64,000 bases of DNA, taken from G963667675 sp963667675. Its GTDB lineage: Bacteria > Chloroflexota > Dehalococcoidia > Lucifugimonadales > UBA3495. The notes beneath the pieces are model-generated. The model made no database searches, was not told the origin of the DNA, and saw only the letters and a program-made list of their open reading frames with translations. The stretch is taken from the NCBI GenBank assembly GCA_963667675.1, contig OY763929.1:1302001-1366000 (forward strand), written 5' to 3'. Made by a program: the position numbers and the translations under genes. Shown in pieces: positions 27,293-34,320 of this stretch (position 1 is its first letter; every line of letters starts with the position of its first letter).

Positions 27293-28249
27293 ATGGCGAC
27301 AGAGGGCTCGGACCCCGACATGGACTCGCCGGCGTTGCACCGTCCGGTATTGGCGGCGGAGGCGCTGCAGCAGTTCGACCCGCGCCGGGACGGCGTATAC
27401 CTAGACGCCACCTTGGGAGAGGGCGGCCATGCCGCGGCGATTCTAGAATGCTCCTCCCCAACCGGCAAGGTCTTCGGCATCGACTTGGACCCTCGTTCTC
27501 TAGCCTACGCCATGCGCCGCCTCAGCGAATACGGCCAGCGCTTTACCTGTGCTCAGGGCAACTATGCCGACATGGTGGCCCTGGCTCAATCTCACGGCAT
27601 TACGCAGATCGACGGCCTGATCATGGACTTGGGATTCTCATCCCGGCAGGTGCAACAACCGGGCTACGGCTTCAGCTTTCGCTTAGACGAACCGTTGGAC
27701 ATGCGCTTCGACCCGGCTTCGCCGTTGACTGCAGAGCAGGTCGTCAACACCTTTTCCGAGAGGGACTTGGCACGGTTGATTTTCGAATACGGCCAGGAGC
27801 CCAGGTCCAGGGCAGTTGCCAGGACCCTGGTCCGCAGCCGGCCAATCAACACCACAGGCAGATTGGCCGAATTGGTAGCCGCTGCCGTAGGGCCGAAACG
27901 GGGGCGCAGGTTGCATCCCGCCACACGCACCTTTCAAGCCCTGCGCATTGCGGTGAACGACGAACTGGGCAACCTGGAATCGGGCCTCGACGCCTCCCTT
28001 CAGTTGCTGCCACCCGGGGCCGCTTTGGTGGTTATCAGCTATCACAGCCTCGAAGACCGGGTGGTGAAAAACTTTATGGCCAGGGAAAGGGCTGGCTGCA
28101 CCTGTCCTTCCGGGATTCCGGAGTGCCGGTGCGGCCGTCAGCCAACACTGCGTCAAAACAACCGGCGCATCATCAGGCCCTCCGAGCAAGAAATAGCGTC
28201 GAACCCCAGAAGCCGCAGCGCCCGGATGCGCGTCGCTCGGCGGCTGTGA
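27293..28249 (+). CDS. rsmH: 16S rRNA (cytosine1402-N4)-methyltransferase RsmH (MraW)
   Basis: 318 residues. HRPVLAAEAL, the SAM motif YLDATLGEGGHA, GIDLDPRSL, MDLGFSSRQV and the late VISYHSLEDRVVKNFM are all present. The C-terminal Cys-rich CTCPSGIPECRCGR is also typical. It methylates C1402 of 16S rRNA. It opens a contracted division cluster: ftsA follows after 80 bases, with no ftsL, ftsI, mur or mraY gene in between. Confidence 0.96.
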   Translation: MATEGSDPDMDSPALHRPVLAAEALQQFDPRRDGVYLDATLGEGGHAAAILECSSPTGKVFGIDLDPRSLAYAMRRLSEYGQRFTCAQGNYADMVALAQSHGITQIDGLIMDLGFSSRQVQQPGYGFSFRLDEPLDMRFDPASPLTAEQVVNTFSERDLARLIFEYGQEPRSRAVARTLVRSRPINTTGRLAELVAAAVGPKRGRRLHPATRTFQALRIAVNDELGNLESGLDASLQLLPPGAALVVISYHSLEDRVVKNFMARERAGCTCPSGIPECRCGRQPTLRQNNRRIIRPSEQEIASNPRSRSARMRVARRL

Positions 28250-28329
28250 TATCGCTGGCGGCGGTATCCATGCGGCATCCAGTTGGACTACAAGTATCAG
28301 ACAATATCCAATGAAAGGATGGTGGCCCT

Positions 28330-29589
28330 TTGGCTAGAGAAACTTTCTATACAGCCGTAGATTTGGGAAACAGCAAGGTAGCTTCCATAGTAGCCCGGGT
28401 GGGCACTGAGGGAGAGTTGAAGGTCGTTGGTACCGGCATTGTGCCCTCCCAGGGTATGCACAAGGGTCGCATTGAGCGGATTGGCGAAGTCCAAGTTGCC
28501 GTCCGAGCCTCCCTGGAAGAAGCCCAGCGGTACATCGGCCGGGGTATGGCAGGCAACGTCTATGCGGGGGTCAGCGGCAACCACCTCACCTGCGTAAACA
28601 CCAAGGACACCATCAACAATGCCGGCGACGTAAAGGACATCAATAACCACCTCTTGGAGCAGTTGATCAAGTCCTCTGTGCCCCGCGTCGACCGCAATAC
28701 GGACATACTCCATATCATCCCCATGAGTTATAACGTCGATGGCCTGACCGGTATGCGCAATCCGGTAGGACTACATGCCGACGAGGTGCAGGTGGAAGCC
28801 CACGTTGTTCTGGGTGAAGCAATGGCGTTGAAAAACACTGTCAAGGCTGTGCAGTCCGCCAAGGTCACCGTCAGGAGCCTGGTGCTTCAGTCATTGGCCT
28901 CGGCCGAGGCTACCCTCACCGGGGACGAGCGGGAGATGGGCGCCGTTTTCGTCGATATCGGCAGCGGCACCACCGACTTGATTATCTACCGGCAAGGCAG
29001 CCCCTGGTACTCGGCTGTCATCCCGGTGGGAGGCGACCAGCTTACCAAAGACCTCTCAGTGGCTCTCCGGGCCCCCGTCTACTTAGCCGAGGAGGCCAAG
29101 ATCAAATGGGGCCACGCCATGCCGGATGTTCTGGGATCGGACGAGGAAGTGGTGATTCCCAGCTTCCAAGGACAGCCCCGGCGGATTTTCAAGAGGCGGC
29201 AAATCGCCGAACCCTTGCATGCTCGAGTTGCCGAGTTACTCAAGCTCATACTCTTCAAAGTTCGGCAATCCGGTCTGCGCCAACTCCCCCCAGGGGGCTT
29301 GGTCATTACCGGCGGCTGCGCCGAGCTTCCCGGAATCCAAGCGTTGGCCAAAAAGACCGTGGGTGGACCGGTGCGCATCGCTTATCCCAGCGGCATTGCC
29401 GGGCTGCCTACACAGCTCCGCAAACCGGCCTATTCCGCCGCAGTGGGGTTGTTGCTCTGGGGCATCAAGCACCAGGGCGAAAAGCGCTCATACCGCAACG
29501 GCCGGCGGCCCGCCTCAAAGGGCAAGCCCCTGTTCGGCCGAAGCAAGCGGGAAGAGTCTCGTGAGGAGATGGAAGTCCAGGTGGGGTAA
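28330..29589 (+). CDS. ftsA: Cell division protein FtsA
   Basis: 419 residues from TTG 28330 with AAGGATGG ahead. Actin-like ATPase motifs: FYTAVDLGNSKVASIVA (phosphate 1), the SHS2 (1c) insertion at about 85-165, GAVFVDIGSGTTDLIIY (phosphate 2) and VITGGCAELPG (adenosine). The C-terminal tail is basic (GRRPASKGKPLFGRSKREES) and could be the membrane-targeting end, although a clear amphipathic helix is not obvious. FtsA links FtsZ filaments to the membrane. Confidence 0.93.
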   Translation: MARETFYTAVDLGNSKVASIVARVGTEGELKVVGTGIVPSQGMHKGRIERIGEVQVAVRASLEEAQRYIGRGMAGNVYAGVSGNHLTCVNTKDTINNAGDVKDINNHLLEQLIKSSVPRVDRNTDILHIIPMSYNVDGLTGMRNPVGLHADEVQVEAHVVLGEAMALKNTVKAVQSAKVTVRSLVLQSLASAEATLTGDEREMGAVFVDIGSGTTDLIIYRQGSPWYSAVIPVGGDQLTKDLSVALRAPVYLAEEAKIKWGHAMPDVLGSDEEVVIPSFQGQPRRIFKRRQIAEPLHARVAELLKLILFKVRQSGLRQLPPGGLVITGGCAELPGIQALAKKTVGGPVRIAYPSGIAGLPTQLRKPAYSAAVGLLLWGIKHQGEKRSYRNGRRPASKGKPLFGRSKREESREEMEVQVG

Positions 29590-29934
29590 ATGCCTTTACA
29601 CACTTTCGCGGGGCCTAAGGTCGCCCCGGTCTGCTGACCGCGGCATTCACCCCTTAGACACACTCCTGCAGGAAAGTGTTCGGGCATTGAAAGGAGGGAG
29701 AGAAGATCCCATCTTCAAAGATAGTTGGGCAGAAGAAGAATCAGCCAACGCGCCGGTGCGGGACCTTGACTCCCGCGACAACCGGCAAGACCGATGCCGT
29801 GGGCCAGTGGCTCCGCGGTGGTTCTAAGCAATGGCCATAAACTCCAGCGGGCCCGGCATCAGCCCGCCTGCGCTGGGGAATAGGTTGCAGGTCCAAGGCC
29901 AATCTTGAGATTAGACGATCTAGAAGGAGATAGC
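29590..29934 (+). other. ftsA-ftsZ spacer, no gene seen
   Basis: The spacer is unusually long for this cluster. It holds a strong ribosome-site-like run, AAAGGAGGGAG at about 29691-29701, without any start codon at a usable distance. An AGAAGGAGAT ribosome site stands directly before ftsZ. No small ORF with supporting features was found. Confidence 0.4.
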
Positions 29935-31089
29935 ATGGTTTCTGAAAGTTCATCCTCGTGGGAACCCGGATTTGACGTAAACGACCCTTACAAGGGGGTG
30001 CCTGAGATAGGCGCCGCCAGCCCGCTGATCAAAGTCATGGGCATCGGCGGCGGCGGCAGCAACGCTGTGAGCCGCATGTTCAAGGAAAAGCTCCCCGTCG
30101 TCGAGTATCACGCCGTGAACACCGATGCTCAACACCTGTTCAAGTGCGACGTGGCCCATCGTTTGGCCATCGGCCGCAATTTGACCCGCGGTCTCGGCTC
30201 GGGCGCCCAGCCTGACCTTGGCCGCCAGGCTGCCGAAGAGAGCCGCCAGGAAATCGAGGCCGCGGTGGAAGGCGCCGACATGGTCTTCTTGGCCGCGGGC
30301 ATGGGCGGCGGCACCGGAACCGGCGCTGCCCCGGTAGTCGCGCAGATAGCCAAGGAGGCCGGCGCCCTTACCGTGGCAGTGGTCAGCAAACCCTTCTCTT
30401 TTGAAGCCGCCACCCGGCGTAAGAACGCCGATGAAGGCATCAACCGCCTCAAGGACCATGTCGACACCCTCATCGTCATCCCCAACGACCGCCTGCTCCA
30501 CATGAACAACGATAGCGAGCAGACCTTCACCTGGGAAGACGCTCTGAAGATGGCCGACTCGGTCCTCCACCAGGGCATCCAGGCCATCGCCGAAGTGGTC
30601 ACCGTGCCCGGCGAGATCAACGTCGACTTCGCCGATGTCAAGACCATCCTCAACAACGCCGGCCCCGCCTGGCTGGCCATCGGCCGCGGCAAGGGCGAGA
30701 ACCGGGCTGTCGAGGCCGCCAAAATGGCCACCCGGAGCCCCCTCTTGGACATTGCCATGGACGGCGCCCGGCGTATCCTGTTCGTGGTTAGCGGCGGCGC
30801 GACCCTGTCCTTGCAAGAGGTGCAGGACGCAGCCGACATCATCCAGGAAATGGCCGACCCCGAGGCCAACATAATATTCGGCACCTGCCGGGACTCCAGG
30901 CTGGAAGACGAGCTCAAGTTGACCATGGTCGCGGCCGCCTTCCCGGTCCTCCAAGAGAGCCAGCAAATGCGCGAGGCCGAGTTGGACCGCCTGTTGCAAG
31001 ACGTTGTCACGGAGTCGGAGGAGGAACTCGATGTTCCCAGCTTCCTTCGCCGCCAGTCGGGCACGCGCAACCGCGGCCTGTTCCGGTAG
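29935..31089 (+). CDS. ftsZ: Cell division GTPase FtsZ
   Basis: 384 residues from ATG 29935, preceded by AGAAGGAGATAGC, a strong ribosome site; the frame is open 10 codons further but without one. GTP-binding loop GGGTGTG (124-130), the switch around FSFEAATRR, the T7 loop NVDFADVKTIL and the C-terminal partner-binding peptide LDVPSFLRRQ. It has an N-terminal extension of about 30 residues. It polymerises into the division ring in the cytoplasm. A strong terminator follows about 100 bases downstream. Confidence 0.97.
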   Translation: MVSESSSSWEPGFDVNDPYKGVPEIGAASPLIKVMGIGGGGSNAVSRMFKEKLPVVEYHAVNTDAQHLFKCDVAHRLAIGRNLTRGLGSGAQPDLGRQAAEESRQEIEAAVEGADMVFLAAGMGGGTGTGAAPVVAQIAKEAGALTVAVVSKPFSFEAATRRKNADEGINRLKDHVDTLIVIPNDRLLHMNNDSEQTFTWEDALKMADSVLHQGIQAIAEVVTVPGEINVDFADVKTILNNAGPAWLAIGRGKGENRAVEAAKMATRSPLLDIAMDGARRILFVVSGGATLSLQEVQDAADIIQEMADPEANIIFGTCRDSRLEDELKLTMVAAAFPVLQESQQMREAELDRLLQDVVTESEEELDVPSFLRRQSGTRNRGLFR

Positions 31090-31190
31090 CCCGGACAGAC
31101 GTCGATCCACTTAGAGTAATGTTCTCGGAGGCCTAGCAGCACTACTATCCCTTGTCTGGGATCTTAACCCCAGGCGCCGAGAATCGCCTT

Positions 31191-31228
31191 GAGGCCGTCC
31201 TCACCAGGGAGGACGGCCTCTCCTCTTT
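31191..31228 (+). terminator. Terminator after ftsZ
   Basis: Perfect 12-base stem GAGGCCGTCCTC / GAGGACGGCCTC with a six-base loop, then TCCTCTTT. It closes the rsmH-ftsA-ftsZ unit. Confidence 0.9.
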
Positions 31229-31357
31229 GGCCCCGGTGGGCACAACGGGATCCCGCGGAAATGACAGGTTGGGAGTGAGGGCGAAAGATTTTTCGCCCCT
31301 ACGGTTGGATTGTTCGGTCAATGTAGTCTGCCTCCGGTCGGCCTAGTGTGCTATGCG

Positions 31358-31720
31358 CTATCGGGCGGGTTCGGGTGCCGGCAGTGGAGGCGGGTCGGCG
31401 GATGGAACAACCAGGCCGCGGGCTACGGCCCAGGGAAGCAGGGCGCCCAATAGATGCTCGATGCCGGGAACGGTCTTTTCGGCTAGGCACCGCTGCAGGT
31501 AGCTGTGGGCGGACGTGAAGGTGGGCAGGCGGAATCCGGCGGCGGCGACCTTGCGGAAGAAGGCGAAGTCATCCGGGGCGGGTTTGCGCTCGGCGCGGGC
31601 GATGGTCCATTGGAGGCAGTGGTCGTCGACCATGGGGCGGAGGCGGACGAGGGATACTTCCAGGGCGAACCTGCGGCGCAGGGCGTTGATGCGAGACCTG
31701 ATGTAGGATAGTTGGTTCAT
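31358..31720 (-). CDS. Hypothetical protein of a repeat-associated two-gene cassette
   Basis: 120 residues, basic N-terminal half (YIRSRINALRRRFALEVSLVRLRP) followed by a helical stretch and a Pro-rich end. No known domain is recognised. It lies leftward, directly after a broken helix-turn-helix gene and a short conserved repeat at 31741-31787, and ends near the ftsZ terminator. A shorter, gene-free copy of the same surroundings occurs at 48.27-48.49 kb. I infer it is the second gene of a small mobile or repeat-linked cassette; function unknown. Confidence 0.6.
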   Translation of the reverse strand: MNQLSYIRSRINALRRRFALEVSLVRLRPMVDDHCLQWTIARAERKPAPDDFAFFRKVAAAGFRLPTFTSAHSYLQRCLAEKTVPGIEHLLGALLPWAVARGLVVPSADPPPLPAPEPAR

Positions 31721-31740
31721 TTGAATTCTCCTCTAGGTGG

Positions 31741-31787
31741 AAATTTTAGATCGCCTTTCATTTGCTGTCATTTCATCCCGTTCTTGA
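31741..31787. repeat. Dispersed repeat (three copies in window)
   Basis: A stretch with the pattern TTTTAGAT then CATTT and TCATTTCATCCCGTT occurs at 31741-31787, at about 32019-32064, and as a diverged copy at about 48269-48313. The first and third copies continue into GAGAGCTTTGGACGGC and a hairpin of the ATTCCGGC type. This marks related insertions or copies of one cassette. Confidence 0.7.
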
Positions 31788-32111
31788 GAGCTTTGGACGG
31801 CTTGCCGCGGCCGTTTCTTGGCCTGTGCCCCGCCTTCTCTGGATTCCGGCTTTCGCCGGAATGACGCGTTGGGGGGCGGGTCAGTTCGTCGCGGAAGAGT
31901 GGGTCTTCAAGCCAACGGTAGAGGGCGCTTTCTCCGATGCCGGAGGAGCGGGCGGCTTGGGCCAAGGTGGGAGTGGCGGCGATGAGGGGCAGTGCGGACT
32001 GCTGGCGGGGGAGAGGGTGGAATTTTTAGATCCCCTATCATTTCCTTTCATTCCATCCCGTTCGGGGGAGTTGGCGGGAGGAGGATTAGGCTTGGAGCGT
32101 CGTTTGGTCAC
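31768..32111 (-). pseudogene. Helix-turn-helix (Homeodomain-like) protein, broken by a frameshift
   Basis: The minus strand begins with a basic, Pro-rich frame (TKRRSKPNPPPANSPERDGM) and, after a run of five C near 32006-32010, the helix-turn-helix continues in another frame: LAQAARSSGIGESALYRWLEDPLFRDEL. Removing one C joins both into one protein of about 110 residues. The helix-turn-helix resembles the DNA-binding part of small transposase or phage terminase-like regulators. The tail runs into a hairpin repeat (31843-31862), so the end of the gene is probably lost as well. Confidence 0.6.
31843..31862. repeat. ATTCCGGC hairpin repeat
   Basis: Inverted repeat ATTCCGGC / GCCGGAAT with a four-base loop, followed by GACG. 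The same element is at 48352-48371, and relatives with other stem bases are frequent between 46.9 and 49.0 kb. Similar short hairpin repeats are scattered in many bacterial genomes. Confidence 0.75.
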
Positions 32112-32297
32112 AACATGTCACGGGCCTCAGTGGCAGGTCTGGATTTGGTCCGACGATGGCGCGGACCTGACCTGCATTCATGATATGGGGAGGTTGCCGG
32201 GGTGGGCAAGGGGGGAAATGTCAGTAGTTTTGGGGGCGCGTCTGAACTGTGATTCACGGGATTCATGGGATAGACAGGATGGGGGAATTTTCATGTC

Positions 32298-32380
32298 TGT
32301 CGGTTCGCCCTTCGGCTGGCTCAGGACAGGCCCTTCGATTTCCCTCAGGACAGGCCCTTCGATTTCCCTCAGGGCGAACG
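32298..32380. repeat. Direct repeat CCCTTCGATTTCCCTCAGGA
   Basis: A unit of about 24 bases reading CCCTTCGATTTCCCTCAGG(A/G) is present twice in tandem between about 32329 and 32373, flanked by GGCTCAGGACAGG. Relatives stand at 44.09, 46.86, 47.08, 48.20 and 49.02-49.07 kb. These are widely dispersed intergenic repeats, not genes. Confidence 0.7.
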
Positions 32381-32585
32381 GGGGTGTGGCGGGGTTGGCC
32401 GCGTCCTGGCATCAGGCCGTGGGGCGGCGCCCAGCGTAGGGGCGCCCCTGGTGGGCGCCCTGACCGAGGCGAGGGCAACCACAAGGGTTGCCCCTACAGG
32501 TAGGTTAATGATGATGGATGTCCGGGTTGTAGCGGGGGTCCAATTGGTGACGCGTCAAGGGTCCTGCACCTGCATGATACCCGGT

Positions 32586-32613
32586 GTAGGGGCGGTTTGC
32601 GAACCGCCCCTAC
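32586..32613. repeat. Perfect GTAGGGGCGGTT palindrome
   Basis: GTAGGGGCGGTT, a 4-base loop, AACCGCCCCTAC: a 12-base-pair perfect stem without a T tract. Half-elements of the same family (GTAGGGGCGCCCCTGGTGGGCGCC, in pieces) occur at about 32437-32500 and at 48620-48645. It is probably a MITE-like or REP-like dispersed repeat. Confidence 0.75.
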
Positions 32614-32641
32614 GATGCACAGCCGGTCTCGGTGATGGTGG

Positions 32642-32755
32642 TTATTTCGATTCGTTGAGGTTCCCCACCCTCACCTCACCCGACACCAACCGCGGCAGCA
32701 GCGTGTCTCGTTGCTCGGCGAGGGTGCGGGATTCTTCTTCCAAACGACGGGTTGG
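32642..32755 (-). pseudogene. HsdS C-terminal fragment (type I specificity subunit remnant)
   Basis: The minus strand encodes RRLEEESRTLAEQRDTLLPR followed by LVSGEVRV and a stop. ESRTLAxxRDTLLPxLxSGExRV is the typical C-terminal conserved helix of HsdS. Nothing of the recognition domains is found upstream; the frame runs into unrelated sequence at about 32760. So this is a relic of a second type I system, distinct from the one at the left end. Confidence 0.8.
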
Positions 32756-32927
32756 GGCCGGGATGCCGCCTGGGGGCCGTGGTTTTGAGATTCCTCGGCT
32801 TCGCTCGGAATTGTATGTGTCAGAAATTCGTTGACAGAATAGCATGGGACAAATAGCTATTCTGGAGGCGGGGATCGGGAACGTCGAGGCGAGCCGTTTC
32901 TTACGCGTCTAGGCGGCGGCCTGCCTA

Positions 32928-32956
32928 TTGACTTTCCTCCTCGGCCATTATAGAAT
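32928..32956 (+). promoter_or_regulatory. nrdR: Promoter of nrdR with A+T-rich leader palindromes
   Basis: TTGACT at 32928-32933, a 17-base spacer and TAGAAT at 32951-32956. Downstream, 32960-33035 is very A+T-rich and holds three palindrome-like stretches: CTACTATAGGTAG, ACACATTATATAGTAT (close to the published NrdR-box pattern) and CTAAAATTATTTTAG. Auto-regulation by NrdR is plausible. Confidence 0.7.
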
Positions 32957-33050
32957 CTCCGCCTACTATAGGTAGTGGTTATGGTTAAACATAACACATT
33001 ATATAGTATCTAAAATTATTTTAGTACGAATTTAAGAAAGAGTCAGGGAC

Positions 33051-33668
33051 ATGAAGTGCCCGTTCTGCTCGTATGCCGACTCTAAGGTAACCGACTCCCG
33101 CACCGTGGAGAACGGCATTCGCCGCCGCCGAGAATGCCAGCGTTGCAGCCTGCGCTTCACCACCTACGAGCGCATCCAGACCACCGCGCTGGTCGTCTCC
33201 AAGCACGACAACCGCCGCGAGGAGTTCGACCGCGAGAAGCTAATGGCCGGGGTCCGCAAAGCCTGCGCCAAGCGTCCAATACCGTCCCGCACCATCGAAA
33301 AGATGATAGAAGACATTGAGACCGAACTGCAGCGCTTGGGACAAGTGGAAGTGCCTACCAGCATCCTGGGCACCTTGGTCATGGAACGGCTTCGCAACCT
33401 GGACCGTGTGGCATATATCAGGTACGCCAGCGTATACCGAGACTTCCAGGACATCGAGAGTTTCGAACGGGCGGTCAAGGACCTGCGGGAAGATAACTCG
33501 CAGCTTCCCCTGCCCGAAGGCGGTCCCAGGGAGCTCACCCGACGGCGGCGCCGACGCAACACCGCCACCGTGGCCCGCTACCGTCCCAGAAACATCAACC
33601 CCTACGGAAACAACGACCGCCCCACGGAATCAGACGACACCGGAGGGAATCCTTTCAATGCAATCTAG
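33051..33668 (+). CDS. nrdR: Transcriptional regulator NrdR
   Basis: 205 residues. N-terminal zinc ribbon with C3, C6, C29 and C32, followed by RRECQRCSLRFTTYER, and the ATP-cone (VVSKHDNRREEFDREKL, then VPTSILGTLVMERLRNLDRVAYIRYASVYRDF). The usual length is about 150-160; this one has an extra tail of about 45 residues rich in Arg, Asn and Pro (TRRRRRRNTATVARYRPRN). NrdR represses ribonucleotide reductase genes when bound to dATP/ATP. It is followed by a small ORF and then by nrdJ, its likely target. Confidence 0.95.
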   Translation: MKCPFCSYADSKVTDSRTVENGIRRRRECQRCSLRFTTYERIQTTALVVSKHDNRREEFDREKLMAGVRKACAKRPIPSRTIEKMIEDIETELQRLGQVEVPTSILGTLVMERLRNLDRVAYIRYASVYRDFQDIESFERAVKDLREDNSQLPLPEGGPRELTRRRRRRNTATVARYRPRNINPYGNNDRPTESDDTGGNPFNAI

Positions 33669-33894
33669 CCCGCAATATCCCGCCCTCGCCAGGTTGTTGG
33701 CCCTGAATAACCAGGTCCACGATTTGGAAAAAGAGTTGTTGGGTGTGGTAGTGCCAGGAGCGCCACTTCAGCCGGTAGCTGCTGGGCCCACTTGGGAGGC
33801 CGGCGCCATCGCCGGGCTGCAAGAGGAAATCGACCGGGGATCCCGCGCCAGCCTCGCCGCCTGCTGGCTGAGCATGCCCGAGGACGACTTTTAG
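33658..33894 (+). CDS. Small hypothetical protein overlapping nrdR
   Basis: 78 residues from ATG 33658, overlapping the nrdR end by 11 bases and with CGGAGGG about ten bases ahead. It is helical (LARLLALNNQVHDLEKELLG, then LQEEIDRGSRASLAACWLSM) and acidic at the end. No domain is recognised. Overlap and ribosome site indicate it is translated with nrdR; conservation elsewhere would decide whether it belongs to nucleotide metabolism. Confidence 0.6.
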   Translation: MQSSPQYPALARLLALNNQVHDLEKELLGVVVPGAPLQPVAAGPTWEAGAIAGLQEEIDRGSRASLAACWLSMPEDDF

Positions 33895-34068
33895 GCGCAA
33901 CCCCAAGGCGCGGCGGGTGGTGAAGGGACCATAAGGCAGCAGACCGGAATGGATGTTGGGATGCGGGGTGTAATCGCCGGTCGGCCCGGACTTGAAACGG
34001 GCTTTCTTAATACCGGTTTCGTTCCGTAGATTTCCTGACGCGGCGGAGGAAATTGGTCGCGTCGTCCC
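33895..34068 (+). other. Intergenic region before the nrdJ promoter, no gene seen
   Basis: Lies between the small ORF and the nrdJ promoter. No coding pattern, no obvious terminator and no cobalamin-riboswitch B12 box here or in the nrdJ leader (34146-34320), although the downstream enzyme uses B12. Confidence 0.4.
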
Positions 34069-34097
34069 TTGACTTTTCCACAAAACCGCCGTAAAAT
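34069..34097 (+). promoter_or_regulatory. nrdJ: Promoter of nrdJ
   Basis: TTGACT at 34069-34074, a 17-base spacer and TAAAAT at 34092-34097. Transcription would start inside the inverted repeat described next, leaving a leader of about 215 bases before the nrdJ ATG. Confidence 0.75.
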
Positions 34098-34104
34098 CCG
34101 CTTC

Positions 34105-34145
34105 CTAAATGTTGTAGCGTTGAAACAGCCTGCTACAATATTTAG
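34105..34145 (+). promoter_or_regulatory. Inverted repeat at the nrdJ transcription start, probable NrdR operator
   Basis: CTAAATGTTGTAGC (34105-34118) and GCTACAATATTTAG (34132-34145) are inverted copies with one mismatch, separated by 13 bases. They lie immediately downstream of the -10. Both arms carry the TACAATAT-like core expected for paired NrdR boxes. That the binding protein is NrdR is inference. Confidence 0.6.
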
Positions 34146-34320
34146 TAGCGCCAACAGCTTCTACTGTCTCTATTAATGTACTGACAGTTGTGCGGTGACC
34201 CAGGGCCGGACGGCCCACTCGACGCAATAGCCGCGTTATATCCGACCGCTCGGCCTGAGCTTCTCGATTGGTCTTCACCGGGGTTTGGGAAGGGTTCGTA
34301 AGTGGAGGGGTGGCAGATAA

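Noticed and set aside
29590..29934. Small gene behind AAAGGAGGGAG in the ftsA-ftsZ spacer
   Set aside because: No ATG, GTG or TTG lies at a workable distance after the ribosome-like site.
34146..34320. Cobalamin riboswitch before nrdJ
   Set aside because: No B12-box sequence (GCCACTG type) is present; a covariance search would be decisive.
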